NCBI GenBank assembly: GCA_009930445.1
Contig: RZYD01000033.1
Location: forward strand, 1-14,679
Direction: 5' to 3'
Length of the DNA: 14,679 nt
Source of the DNA: Bacteroidia bacterium
GTDB taxonomy: Bacteria > Bacteroidota > Bacteroidia > Bacteroidales > BM520
Shown: positions 7,565-14,679 of the stretch, one piece after another
Position numbering within the stretch: the stretch's first letter is position 1
Layout: every line of letters begins with the position of its first letter
The notes under the pieces: generated by a model
Seen by the model: the letters and a program-made list of their open reading frames with translations, nothing else
What the model was told of the DNA's origin: nothing
The model's database searches: none
Made by a program: the position numbers and the translations under genes

Positions 7565-8545
7565 ATGACACATATAGAGTCGTTTAGTAATAACACTGAA
7601 ATCCGATTTCACAAATACAAATATTCAGTTATAATTCCACATTGGAATATTCCTGAATTATTAAAAAGATGTATTAACTCAATCCCTATTAGAGACGATA
7701 TACAAATAATTGTTGTTGATGATAATAGTTCATCGGACATTGTTGATTTTAAAATATTTCCGGATGTGTCCAGAGATGTAGAAACAATTATAAACACAAA
7801 AAATGGTGGTGCGGGCTATGCACGTAATAAGGGTCTTGAAAGAGCTAAAGGCGAGTGGATCCTATTTGCTGATGCAGATGATTTTTTTACAGAAAATGCT
7901 TTTTCACTTTTCGATCAATATGTTTCATCAAAATACGATGTAATACATTTTAAGCATGATTCCTGTTTTTCGGACACCCTAGAAAAAACAAACAGATCTG
8001 TTGAATATGCTGTACTGATAGATAAATACTGTAATAATCCAAGCGATAGAAACCACAAAAAACTACGATTTTGGACTCCAACACCTTGTGGAAAACTTAT
8101 CAGACATAGCATTATCAAAAAAAATGAAATATTATTTGATGAAACTATGGTATCAAATGATGTTATGTTCTCAGCATATTTAGGATTCTATTCTTCGAAT
8201 CATATTGGGGTTAATCAAAGCACCTACGTTGCTACGCGTAGAGTAGGCTCTCTAACTCAAACGATAAACAAAGAAATATCGCATCAGCGTTTTGAAACAC
8301 GAGTAAAATTCAATTTATTCATGAAAAAAATTGGGTTGCCAGAATTACAAGTCAATCTTGCCTCAAAGTCATTCAAAGCATTACTAAATTTTGGTCCAAA
8401 CGAACTTTTTAAATACATAAAAATTGGTTATAAATACAGAATCAATATTTTTCGAATTACCTTTTCGAGTATATCGAAAAAAGAAAAATGGAAAAAAATA
8501 TTTCCCTGTCAGTCAAAATCCCCTTTACATAACACAAAGATTTAA
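7565..8545 (+). CDS. GT2-family (GT-A fold) glycosyltransferase
   Basis: Glycosyltransferase of 326 residues. The GT-A domain begins at about residue 19 with YSVIIPHWNIPELLKRCINS; the nucleotide-binding VVDDNSSSD contains D52/D53. NGGAGYARNKGLERAKGEW (about 80-98) leads to the metal-binding motif FADADDFF with D103, D105 and D106. TPTPCGKLIRHSII and SNDVMFSAYLGFYSS are in the acceptor half, and the C-terminus is basic (KKEKWKKIF) without a clear membrane span, suggesting a peripheral cytoplasmic enzyme adding one sugar of the repeat unit. The 18 residues before the domain are unusual for GT2, so a later start is possible, but no nearer in-frame ATG precedes the first beta strand. It is the intact homologue of the decayed copy directly upstream. 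Confidence 0.87.
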   Translation: MTHIESFSNNTEIRFHKYKYSVIIPHWNIPELLKRCINSIPIRDDIQIIVVDDNSSSDIVDFKIFPDVSRDVETIINTKNGGAGYARNKGLERAKGEWILFADADDFFTENAFSLFDQYVSSKYDVIHFKHDSCFSDTLEKTNRSVEYAVLIDKYCNNPSDRNHKKLRFWTPTPCGKLIRHSIIKKNEILFDETMVSNDVMFSAYLGFYSSNHIGVNQSTYVATRRVGSLTQTINKEISHQRFETRVKFNLFMKKIGLPELQVNLASKSFKALLNFGPNELFKYIKIGYKYRINIFRITFSSISKKEKWKKIFPCQSKSPLHNTKI

Positions 8546-8652
8546 TTTACGCATAGAAAACAACATTCCAAACTAACAAAAAAAAGTAAGCATTTTTTAA
8601 AGCCATAATTGCCTCAATAACATACAATTAATGTATATAAAAAAATCAAAAG

Positions 8653-9522
8653 ATGGAATATGCAATAATAACAACTGCAAAAAATGAAGCATCTTATATT
8701 GGAAAAACACTTGAAAGTGTTACAACTCAAACCTTACTTCCGGTACAATGGATAATTATTGATGATAAATCATCTGACAATACTAAACAAATTATTCAGG
8801 ATTACTGTACATTGCATAATTGGATAACATTACTCACAACTGATGATATAGATATTTCATTCAAGACTACCGGTGGTAGAGTACCGAAACTTTTTAATAT
8901 TGCACTTGATTATATAAAACATAATCCCGAGTTCATTATAAAATTAGATGCAGACCTAAGTTTTGATTCTAGTTTTATAAGTGACTTGATCAACAAATTT
9001 AATGAAAATCCAAAGCTAGGAATCGCATCCGGTACTTTAGTTTTTGATGGTGTGGTAGAAAAAGTTAATTATCAACAGCAAAGCACCAGAGGTGCAGTAA
9101 TGATAATAAAAAAAGAGATATTAGATAAAACAAATGGCTTATTTGTTTCAAAAGGAAGAGGATCCGATAGACTTTTATCTACCGCAGCCCACTATTTTGG
9201 TTGGCAAACATTTTCATACCCAATATATTTTAATCATTTAAAACCTGAAGGCATTAAAGGAGGAAATATAAAAAATCACTGGATACATGGCTTTTATAAA
9301 GGATCAATTCCATATAGATTTTCGTATTTCTTAATTTCACAAATAAAACATCTTAGAAAGAAACCATATATTCTTGGTTCACTTTTTCAGTTATGCGGGT
9401 ATATCTTCACAAGATGGATAATAATTTATAGACCATTCCCCCCGTATATAAAAAAACAAGTATATAAAGAACAATACGAAATAATGAGGTCAGTCTTTAA
9501 GAAAATCAAAAAAAATTATTAA
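8653..9522 (+). CDS. GT2-family glycosyltransferase
   Basis: GT-A glycosyltransferase of 289 residues, starting directly with its first beta strand (MEYAIITTAKNEASYIGKTL). The nucleotide-binding IIIDDKSSDNT holds D37/D38, and the metal site is IKLDADLSFD with D99-A-D101. GVVEKVNYQQQSTRGAVMIIKK and KGRGSDRLLSTAAHYFGW occupy the acceptor side. A weakly hydrophobic stretch near residues 245-262 (LGSLFQLCGYIFTRWIII) with a basic tail may touch the membrane. It follows the previous GT2 after 107 non-coding bases and precedes the DUF354 gene by 18 bp. It is clearly a different subgroup from the GT2 upstream, so the repeat unit likely has at least three transferase-added sugars. Donor unknown. Confidence 0.88.
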   Translation: MEYAIITTAKNEASYIGKTLESVTTQTLLPVQWIIIDDKSSDNTKQIIQDYCTLHNWITLLTTDDIDISFKTTGGRVPKLFNIALDYIKHNPEFIIKLDADLSFDSSFISDLINKFNENPKLGIASGTLVFDGVVEKVNYQQQSTRGAVMIIKKEILDKTNGLFVSKGRGSDRLLSTAAHYFGWQTFSYPIYFNHLKPEGIKGGNIKNHWIHGFYKGSIPYRFSYFLISQIKHLRKKPYILGSLFQLCGYIFTRWIIIYRPFPPYIKKQVYKEQYEIMRSVFKKIKKNY

Positions 9523-9540
9523 TAGGTCTTACCATTTACT

Positions 9541-10647
9541 ATGAAAGTATTCTACTACGCCGGCCACCCTGCTCAGTTTTTATTCTTTAAAAATGCGTAT
9601 TCCATCTTAACAGAGAAAGGCCATGATGTATGTCTGGCTATCAAGAAGAAGGATGTTCTGGAGAATTTAGTTCAAAATAGCAATATCCCATACGTCAACG
9701 TACTTCAAAAGGGCAGAAAAAACACCAAAACTGGAATTATCACCGGGTTGATAAAGCGTGAGTGGAGACTATTCTGCGAGATTAGAAAATTCAGACCTGA
9801 TTTGATCATGGGAACTGACCCTGCCCTAGCTCATGTTGGTAAAATACTCGGTATTCCAGTAATTACGACTCTGGAGGATGATTATAAGGTAATTAAAAAG
9901 TTAGCGAAGATTACCTATCCATATACTACAAATATTCTGGTTCCCGAGGTCTGTGATACAGGAAAATATAGCACAAAAAAAATCGGCTATCCGGGATATA
10001 TGAAGCTAGCATACCTACATCCATCCGTATTCCAGAAGGAAGAGGGTATCGAAACGAAGTATGGGTTAACTAACAAGTTTGTCATAATCCGTCTAGCCAG
10101 TCTTACAGCCCATCACGATGTTGGGATAAAAGGAATCAATGATGCTGTACTGGATGACCTTCTCAATATCATTCAGGCTGAAGGATATACTCCATGGATC
10201 AGTGCAGAGTCATCAACATCCGAGAAATATTCAAAATACCTACTAGCAATAAATCCGTCCGATATGCATTCCGTTCTGGCTAATGCTTCAATGCTTATCT
10301 GTGATAGCCAAAGTATGAGTGTCGAAGCGGCAATTCTTGGAACACCGTCAATTCGCTATAGCAGTTTTGTGGGCAGAATATCTGTTTTACAAGAGCTTGA
10401 GCATCGGTACAATCTAACCTATGGTATTCAAGCTGGAAAGGAAACTTTGTTACTCCAAAAAACAAAAGAACTTCTTAATTTGGCTAATCTGCGAGATATT
10501 TTTGAAGAAAGACGTCATAAAATGTTATCGGAAAAGATTAATGTTACAGGTTTTCTGGTTTGGTTTATCGAGAACTATCCTGAAAGTAAAAATTTAATGA
10601 AAAATAAAAATTATTCATTTCAACAATTTATCACTAACAACGAATAG
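9541..10647 (+). CDS. DUF354 family protein (GT-B/epimerase-like)
   Basis: Protein of 368 residues of the DUF354 family (PF04007), GT-B-fold proteins related to UDP-GlcNAc 2-epimerases and frequent in surface-polysaccharide loci; their reaction is not settled. The N-terminus MKVFYYAGHPAQFLFFKN with LTEKGHDVCL is typical. MGTDPALAHVGKILGIPVI and TLEDDY (about 90-116) match the family. RLASLTAHHDVGIKGI (about 184-199) and the C-terminal ICDSQSMSVEAAILGTPSIR (about 258-277), then FVGRISVLQELEHRY, form the nucleotide-binding half. Codon use is visibly less AT-rich than in the genes before it (roughly 38% G+C in its first 60 bases), so it may have a separate history from the cassette at 637-9522. 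It is the last gene before a 218-bp non-coding gap. Confidence 0.82.
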   Translation: MKVFYYAGHPAQFLFFKNAYSILTEKGHDVCLAIKKKDVLENLVQNSNIPYVNVLQKGRKNTKTGIITGLIKREWRLFCEIRKFRPDLIMGTDPALAHVGKILGIPVITTLEDDYKVIKKLAKITYPYTTNILVPEVCDTGKYSTKKIGYPGYMKLAYLHPSVFQKEEGIETKYGLTNKFVIIRLASLTAHHDVGIKGINDAVLDDLLNIIQAEGYTPWISAESSTSEKYSKYLLAINPSDMHSVLANASMLICDSQSMSVEAAILGTPSIRYSSFVGRISVLQELEHRYNLTYGIQAGKETLLLQKTKELLNLANLRDIFEERRHKMLSEKINVTGFLVWFIENYPESKNLMKNKNYSFQQFITNNE

Positions 10648-10865
10648 CTAAGCTCTGCCCGATATTTTGCACCTCTTCCATTCCCCCCCCACCAGCCCCC
10701 TGAATAATAATTTCATATAGACTGAAATAACTGAAAAAATGGATAAGGTGTAGTTTTGTGTTCGTTAAAATCTCCTGTCAAATCCCCCCCCTCTCCCTTC
10801 ACAAAATTTTTCCGGTAATAGGGTAACATTTTCACTGTTTTTGGATTAAGTAATAAACGCTGAAG
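10648..10865. other. Intergenic boundary region with two C8 tracts
   Basis: There is no supported gene on the + strand. The region contains runs of eight C at 10683-10690 and 10784-10791, each in a pyrimidine-rich setting, and a weak hairpin TTTCA/TGAAA at about 10711-10727. No perfect TAnnTTTG promoter box was seen before the deacetylase. It marks the step from AT-rich polysaccharide genes to GC-richer DNA. Confidence 0.45.
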
Positions 10866-11645
10866 ATGAACGACTTTACTTCCCCTGTGTATTTTAAGCT
10901 GCTCGCCACACTTAAAGAGGCCGGTTACCAATTGATGCCGCTGATCGATCTGGCCGAAAACAAATACCCCCGCGCCGTTGCACTCCGCCATGATGTCGAC
11001 CGTTTTCCCCGGAGGGCCGCGCGTATGGCTGAAAAAGAACTCTGCCAAAGCATCACTTCCACCTATTTTTTCCGCAGAAAGCACATTCTTCACCATCCCG
11101 ACCTCATCGCATATATCGCCTCCATGGGCCACGAAATTGGCTATCATTACGAAAACCTCGCCCACTGCCGCGGCAATGCCGACCGCGCATTCCGCGAATT
11201 CACCGATACCTTGAGAGCCCTTCGCAAAATCACCTTTGCTTTCGGTATCAGCATGCATGGCTCACCCTTCTCGCGCCATACCAACCACCACCTCTGGCGC
11301 AAGCACTCCTACACGAAACTGCATATTGGCTATGAGGCCTTTCTCGATTTTAACTACCATCAGGTGGCTTATATCACCGATACGGGACGCTACTGGAGCG
11401 ATGGCAGCATGAGCCTCCGCGATAGCATACCCTCCGCTTTTACCCGCGTATTCCTACCCAAAAAAAAGTATACTACCGACGAACTCTGCCAGTTGATTAG
11501 CAAGGACCAATTTCCATCCCTTGTCATCCTCAACATCCACCCCCAACGCTGGAACGACAAACGCATTCCCTGGATCATGGAGTGGATCGGGCAATCGGTA
11601 AAAAACCGACTCAAACTATTGATCCGGTTCCTGCACAAACGCTGA
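10866..11645 (+). CDS. Polysaccharide deacetylase-like protein (NodB/CE4-type fold)
   Basis: Protein of 259 residues with the divergent NodB pattern seen in Bacteroidota surface-polysaccharide loci. AVALRHDVDRFP supplies the first motif (H42-D43-V44-D45, where the Asp pair would be catalytic base and metal ligand). MGHEIGYHYEN gives the second (H89 and H94, metal ligands). ISMHGSPFSRH and LVILNIHPQRW (a conserved His near the C-terminus) correspond to later motifs. These enzymes remove N- or O-acetyl groups from sugars. No signal peptide or membrane anchor is seen, so it would act in the cytoplasm unless exported otherwise. It is much richer in G+C than the polysaccharide genes upstream (about 53% in a 60-base sample at 11101) and is separated from them by 218 bp. 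Family call good; substrate unknown. Confidence 0.8.
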   Translation: MNDFTSPVYFKLLATLKEAGYQLMPLIDLAENKYPRAVALRHDVDRFPRRAARMAEKELCQSITSTYFFRRKHILHHPDLIAYIASMGHEIGYHYENLAHCRGNADRAFREFTDTLRALRKITFAFGISMHGSPFSRHTNHHLWRKHSYTKLHIGYEAFLDFNYHQVAYITDTGRYWSDGSMSLRDSIPSAFTRVFLPKKKYTTDELCQLISKDQFPSLVILNIHPQRWNDKRIPWIMEWIGQSVKNRLKLLIRFLHKR

Positions 11646-11753
11646 AAGTACCCCATTTTCAGCACACACCCAATAAATATTGCAGCAGCCTCCCTGCAGT
11701 GCTCCGGTTACCGGCTGCTCTTGTAATCCTGCCAGCTTTCTATTTTGCAATCG

Positions 11754-11780
11754 TTTGCATTCCGGTTTTTTGTACCTTTG
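11754..11780 (+). promoter_or_regulatory. Bacteroidetes-type promoter for the ECF sigma factor gene
   Basis: TACCTTTG at 11773-11780 matches the Bacteroidetes -7 consensus TAnnTTTG exactly, 23 bp before the chosen ATG. TTTG occurs at 11754-11757 and 11744-11747, giving gaps of 15 and 25 bp, either side of the usual ~19-21, so the -33 element is imperfect. Its position supports the start at 11804 and a primary-sigma-dependent promoter. Confidence 0.55.
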
Positions 11781-11803
11781 TTTTCCTCAACCAGTGTATT
11801 TTC

Positions 11804-12391
11804 ATGGCAGAACGTTCAAATACCTTTCCTGAAATTCATCCTGCAGTTTGGAAACGTCTCCAACAGGGTGACCGGCATGCACTGGAGGTAATCTTTGCCT
11901 GTTTTTACCACGACCTCTTTTTCTATGGGATTAAATTATGCCGCGACGAGTTGCGGGTGAGCGACGCCATTCAGGATGTCTTTCTCACCCTCTGGTCAAC
12001 ACGCGAACGGCTGCACACCATTCGTCACCCCAAGGCGTATCTTTTTCGTATGTTCCGTCACAGAATCCTCTACCTGTGCAAACAATCGGCCCTTCGTGAG
12101 CGCCATAATGAACGCTATGCCACCGAAAAAAGGGGGTTTGTCTTTTCGGCGGAAGAGCTAACCATTGCTCAGGAACAACAGGGCGAACAGCATGATAATA
12201 TACTCTCCCTGCTTAACACCCTTACCGAACGGCAACGCGAAATTATCTACCTGAAATTTTATGGCAATTACAATCCTTCCGAAATCGCTGTAATCATGAA
12301 CATGAAAAAGCAATCGGTAGCCAACCTGCTGACCCGCACGCTGCACACACTACGGGAAAAAGCGTTCCGCCCTCCTTCCACCCCTTTCTAA
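11804..12391 (+). CDS. ECF-type RNA polymerase sigma factor (SusC-linked signalling type)
   Basis: Sigma-70 family ECF factor of 195 residues, the usual size of Bacteroidota regulators paired with FecR-like anti-sigma factors. Region 2 includes FACFYHDLFFYGIKLC, and AIQDVFLTLW (55-64) is the core-binding and -10-recognition helix; HPKAYLFRMFRHRIL follows. Region 4, from LTERQREIIYLKFYGNYN (140 onward) through PSEIAVIMNMKKQSVANLL, forms the -35-binding helix-turn-helix. The frame is open further upstream, to an ATG at 11582 inside the deacetylase gene, but family homology begins at MAERSNTFPEI and a good promoter box lies between, so 11804 is chosen. The anti-sigma gene follows after 89 bp. 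It probably activates the downstream receptor operon when released. Confidence 0.88.
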   Translation: MAERSNTFPEIHPAVWKRLQQGDRHALEVIFACFYHDLFFYGIKLCRDELRVSDAIQDVFLTLWSTRERLHTIRHPKAYLFRMFRHRILYLCKQSALRERHNERYATEKRGFVFSAEELTIAQEQQGEQHDNILSLLNTLTERQREIIYLKFYGNYNPSEIAVIMNMKKQSVANLLTRTLHTLREKAFRPPSTPF

Positions 12392-12480
12392 ATCAATCCC
12401 TTCGGTTTTTTTTCATTTTTCTTTAATCGCAATGAGTATTTAATGCCGATGAAACACTCTATTGGATATAATCTTACAAT
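12392..12480. other. Spacer between sigma and anti-sigma genes
   Basis: It contains a T-rich tract at about 12407-12424 without a preceding GC-rich stem, so it is not a convincing terminator. It could hold the promoter recognised by the ECF factor, but the recognition sequence of this sigma is unknown and no box can be named. Confidence 0.3.
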
Positions 12481-13503
12481 ATGCAGACAAAAACACCTTT
12501 CAGTGTTGAAGATTTCCTTCAGGATGAAACTTTTCTTTCGTGGGTTTCCAATCCGGATTCACGCCATGCCTGTTATTGGAACGAATGGTCGGCCCGACAC
12601 CCGGAGGCGTTGGCAACGATTGAAGAGGCTAAAAAAATGGCCGACATGCTTCAATTCCCAAACTTTCGTGCCAACGACCAACAGGTTAATGAGGCGCTTA
12701 ACCGACTGAACCATACGCTTGATGTGCAGGAGGCTGTCACAAAAAAAACGCACCATAATTTCAGCAAACAGGGTTATCGCGTCGCTGCTGTACTCCTGCT
12801 GCTGGTAGCTTTTGGTGCCTTCCTGATCACCACACACCAAAAAAACAGTACGGAAACGGCTTTCTGGACAGAAGTAACAGCGCCCTATGGCACGGTTAAA
12901 AACCTCATCCTTCCGGATCAGAGTATTGTCTTTCTTAATGCAGGTTCTAAAATCCGTTACCCCAAAAATTTCCAGGGCAACACCCGGGAAGTTGAGCTCT
13001 GCGGCGAGGCCTGGTTTGACGTACACCACAACGAAACCCTGCCTTTTATCGTCCATACCGCTGAGGCCGATATTACTGTACTGGGCACTGCTTTTAATGT
13101 CAATGCCTATCCCGGAGAAGCGCTCCATCAGATCTCCCTCGAGCGGGGTAAAATACAAATCTCCGGTGACCGCCTACAAAAACAGATTCTGCTGCCTGAG
13201 CAGTCATGGCTTTTACTACGCGACAAAAATACGGCCCGGGTGTTCAAAACCAACAACATCGATACCTACAGTGCCTGGAGAGCCGGAAAAATCATTTTCC
13301 GCAATACCTCGTTCGAAGCCATGGCCCGCCAACTGGAGCGGTCACACAATATCCGCTTTACCATCCGGAAGGAAGCCCTGAAACCATGCCATTATACAGG
13401 AGAATTTTCGATGCAGGACGACATTGAAAAAATCCTGAATATCATCAGTATGACTGCACCTTTCGAATACATAATTCAGGACAAAGAAATTATAATTCAA
13501 TAA
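12481..13503 (+). CDS. FecR-family anti-sigma factor
   Basis: Single-pass inner-membrane protein of 340 residues that would hold the ECF sigma factor and relay a signal from the outer-membrane receptor. The N-terminal ~95 residues are cytoplasmic (FLSWVSNPDSRHACYWNEW, then a helical charged stretch). One membrane span lies at about 98-119 (YRVAAVLLLLVAFGAFLI). The periplasmic FecR domain follows (TVKNLILPDQSIVFLNAGS, GEAWFDVHH, TVLGTAFNVNAYPGE; about 138-210). The C-terminal DUF4974-type domain contains FEAMARQLERSHNIRF and a final KILNIISMTAPFEYI, which docks with the receptor's STN domain in this family. The layout is complete and intact. Its stop is 10 bp before the receptor start, so the two are co-transcribed. 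Confidence 0.9.
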   Translation: MQTKTPFSVEDFLQDETFLSWVSNPDSRHACYWNEWSARHPEALATIEEAKKMADMLQFPNFRANDQQVNEALNRLNHTLDVQEAVTKKTHHNFSKQGYRVAAVLLLLVAFGAFLITTHQKNSTETAFWTEVTAPYGTVKNLILPDQSIVFLNAGSKIRYPKNFQGNTREVELCGEAWFDVHHNETLPFIVHTAEADITVLGTAFNVNAYPGEALHQISLERGKIQISGDRLQKQILLPEQSWLLLRDKNTARVFKTNNIDTYSAWRAGKIIFRNTSFEAMARQLERSHNIRFTIRKEALKPCHYTGEFSMQDDIEKILNIISMTAPFEYIIQDKEIIIQ

Positions 13504-13513
13504 AACAACGATT

Positions 13514-14679
13514 ATGAGAAGCGTTTTACTCCGATTCATGACAGGTTTCTTTACTGCAGGGCTGCTATTTTGCAGTTTCACGGCCCATAGCCAGAACAGC
13601 AAAGTAGCGCTTACCGTAAAAGAGGTTTTCGACCTGGTGGAATCGAAAAGTAATTATCTGGTCTTTTTTCAGAACGATCAGGTAAATCTTACCCGGGAGG
13701 TGGAAATCTCCGACCCCGATATACCGATCGAAACCCTATTATCCCAGGCACTGGCAGGCATGAACCTTACCTACCGCAAAGTCGACGACCATATTGTGAT
13801 TGTTCCTGAACCGCAGGTTATCGTGAAACCACTCCCGCCGCAATACACCGTTACGGGTACGGTGAAAGATGAACAGGGGCTTACCATTCCCGGAGTCAAT
13901 GTGGTAGTAAAAGGCACCTTTCTGGGAACTACCACCGACATCAACGGAAGTTATTCCATCACTTCGGCAACACCCATCGATACGCTGATATTCTCGTTTA
14001 TCGGATATAAAAAACTGGAAGTGGCCGTAGCCGGCCGTGAGGTGGTAAATGTAGTGATGCAACAGGAAATAACCACGCTGACAGAATTTGTGGCCATCGG
14101 GTACGGGGTAAAAAAACAGAGCGATCTGATGGGTTCAGTTTCCGTAATCAAAGCCGATGAAATCAGCGGGTTGTCGGTCAGTAACCTGGCACAGGCCTTA
14201 CAGGGCAAATCCACCGGGGTGATCATAAAACAAAACACGGGTGCCCCGGGAGAAGGCGTTTCAGTACGCATCCGCGGGGTGGGTACCATCAACGACAACT
14301 CCCCGCTCTACATCATCGACGGGATACCCACAAAAACGGGTTTTAACACGTTGTCGAACAACGATATCGAGAGCATCTCCATCTTAAAAGATGCCTCAGC
14401 GGCTTCCATCTACGGGTCACGGGCTGCCAACGGTGTAATCATCGTCACCACAAAAAAAGGATCAAAAGGCGGCACACACATCAATTTCAGCTCCAATACC
14501 GGGATACAAATTGCCACCAACCTCACACCCATGTGCGACAAGGATCAGTATATTGAGCTCTACAATGAAGCGGCTGTGGCCGATGGGCGTAGTATTATCA
14601 ATCCGGAGATGGCCGATACGATGGCCAATACCAACTGGTGGAACGAAATTTTCCGGCCGGCACTGATGGCCAACTATAA
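13514..14679 (+). CDS. SusC/RagA-type TonB-dependent outer-membrane receptor with STN domain (3' end outside window)
   Basis: The first 388 codons of a receptor that normally runs to about 1000-1150 residues; the frame is open at the window edge. In order: a signal peptide (about 1-26, MRSVLLRFMTGFFTAGLLF then AHSQ); an STN domain (about 31-98, VFDLVESKSNYLVFFQND, PIETLLSQALAGMNLTYR), the periplasmic signalling module that contacts FecR proteins; a carboxypeptidase-regulatory-like beta domain (about 111-190, VTGTVKDEQGLTIPGVNVVV, NGSYSI); and a plug with SusC signatures, ALQGKSTGVIIKQNTGAPG, YIIDGIP (266-272) and KDASAASIYGSRAANGVIIV (292 onward). It imports oligosaccharides or other nutrients with TonB and usually a SusD lipoprotein, expected just to the right. 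The sigma/FecR/STN order says it also senses its substrate. Substrate cannot be read. Confidence 0.92.
   Translation, partial: MRSVLLRFMTGFFTAGLLFCSFTAHSQNSKVALTVKEVFDLVESKSNYLVFFQNDQVNLTREVEISDPDIPIETLLSQALAGMNLTYRKVDDHIVIVPEPQVIVKPLPPQYTVTGTVKDEQGLTIPGVNVVVKGTFLGTTTDINGSYSITSATPIDTLIFSFIGYKKLEVAVAGREVVNVVMQQEITTLTEFVAIGYGVKKQSDLMGSVSVIKADEISGLSVSNLAQALQGKSTGVIIKQNTGAPGEGVSVRIRGVGTINDNSPLYIIDGIPTKTGFNTLSNNDIESISILKDASAASIYGSRAANGVIIVTTKKGSKGGTHINFSSNTGIQIATNLTPMCDKDQYIELYNEAAVADGRSIINPEMADTMANTNWWNEIFRPALMANY

Noticed and set aside
8625..8639. Dyad ATACA-ATTAA-TGTAT in the gap before the second GT2
   Set aside because: Short AT-only arms in very AT-rich DNA are expected by chance; there is no adjoining promoter box.
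10713..11258. Long minus-strand open frame (181 codons) antisense to the deacetylase start
   Set aside because: It lies opposite the well-supported deacetylase and its product is a low-complexity shadow with no recognisable domain.
11700..11720. Short dyad CCGGT-T-ACCGG between the deacetylase and sigma genes
   Set aside because: The arms are only 5 bp with a 1-nt centre and no U-tract follows, so it is not supportable as a terminator or operator.
11582..11803. Upstream extension of the sigma factor gene to an ATG at 11582
   Set aside because: It would overlap the deacetylase gene, adds a segment unlike sigma factors, and lies ahead of the TACCTTTG promoter box; the start at 11804 fits family length.
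12559..13158. Minus-strand open frame (199 codons) antisense to the FecR-like gene
   Set aside because: The sense strand encodes a complete FecR-family protein; the antisense product has no family resemblance and is a by-product of GC-richer codons.
12887..13381. Forward 164-codon open frame within the anti-sigma gene
   Set aside because: It overlaps the FecR domain in another frame, and its product is rich in Ser/Pro/Arg without domain features.
1..14679. CRISPR arrays, tRNA or rRNA genes, transposases, toxin-antitoxin or phage genes
   Set aside because: I looked for them on both strands and saw no spaced repeats, cloverleaf-like genes, or recognisable mobile or defence proteins apart from the DUF559 nuclease.

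Overview
The window is bacterial DNA, most likely from a member of the Bacteroidota and probably Bacteroidales. Four things point there: an ECF sigma factor, FecR-type anti-sigma factor and STN-containing SusC receptor in a row; a perfect Bacteroidetes-type -7 promoter box (TAnnTTTG); the near absence of Shine-Dalgarno sequences; and the pairing of an F420-hydrogenase-beta-like Fe-S protein with a polysaccharide pyruvyl transferase, which is common in capsule loci of this phylum. All genes read rightward.

Left edge (1-636): the end of a DUF559 (Vsr-like) endonuclease gene, a perfect 19-bp-arm palindrome just after its stop codon, a doubtful 43-codon ORF, and a non-coding leader with an operator-like palindrome in front of the flippase gene.

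Surface polysaccharide locus (637-10647, very AT-rich up to about 9540): a Wzx-type flippase; an Fe-S protein of the F420 hydrogenase beta family whose stop overlaps the start of a polysaccharide pyruvyl transferase; a GT4 glycosyltransferase; a WbsX/GH99-like protein; a decayed, 5'-truncated GT2 glycosyltransferase; an intact GT2 homologous to that remnant; a second GT2; and a DUF354 (glycosyltransferase-B/epimerase-like) protein of intermediate base composition. Together these would build, modify (pyruvate ketal) and export a lipid-linked oligosaccharide. No Wzy polymerase, Wza/Wzc or initiating phosphoglycosyltransferase is in the window, so the locus must continue elsewhere, probably upstream.

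Right part (10866-14679, about half G+C by eye): a NodB-like polysaccharide deacetylase that may be the last gene of the locus or part of the resident chromosome, then a regulatory and uptake unit made of an ECF sigma factor with its own promoter, a FecR-like anti-sigma factor with one membrane span, and the first 388 codons of a TonB-dependent SusC/RagA receptor. The STN domain on the receptor fits a trans-envelope signalling circuit in which substrate binding outside releases the sigma factor inside. A SusD partner would be expected beyond the right edge.

I did not find a convincing new defence or mobile system. The observations most worth following are the decayed GT2 directly upstream of its intact homologue, the translationally coupled Fe-S/pyruvyl transferase pair, the palindrome next to the DUF559 gene, and the sharp compositional boundary near 10.65-10.87 kb.
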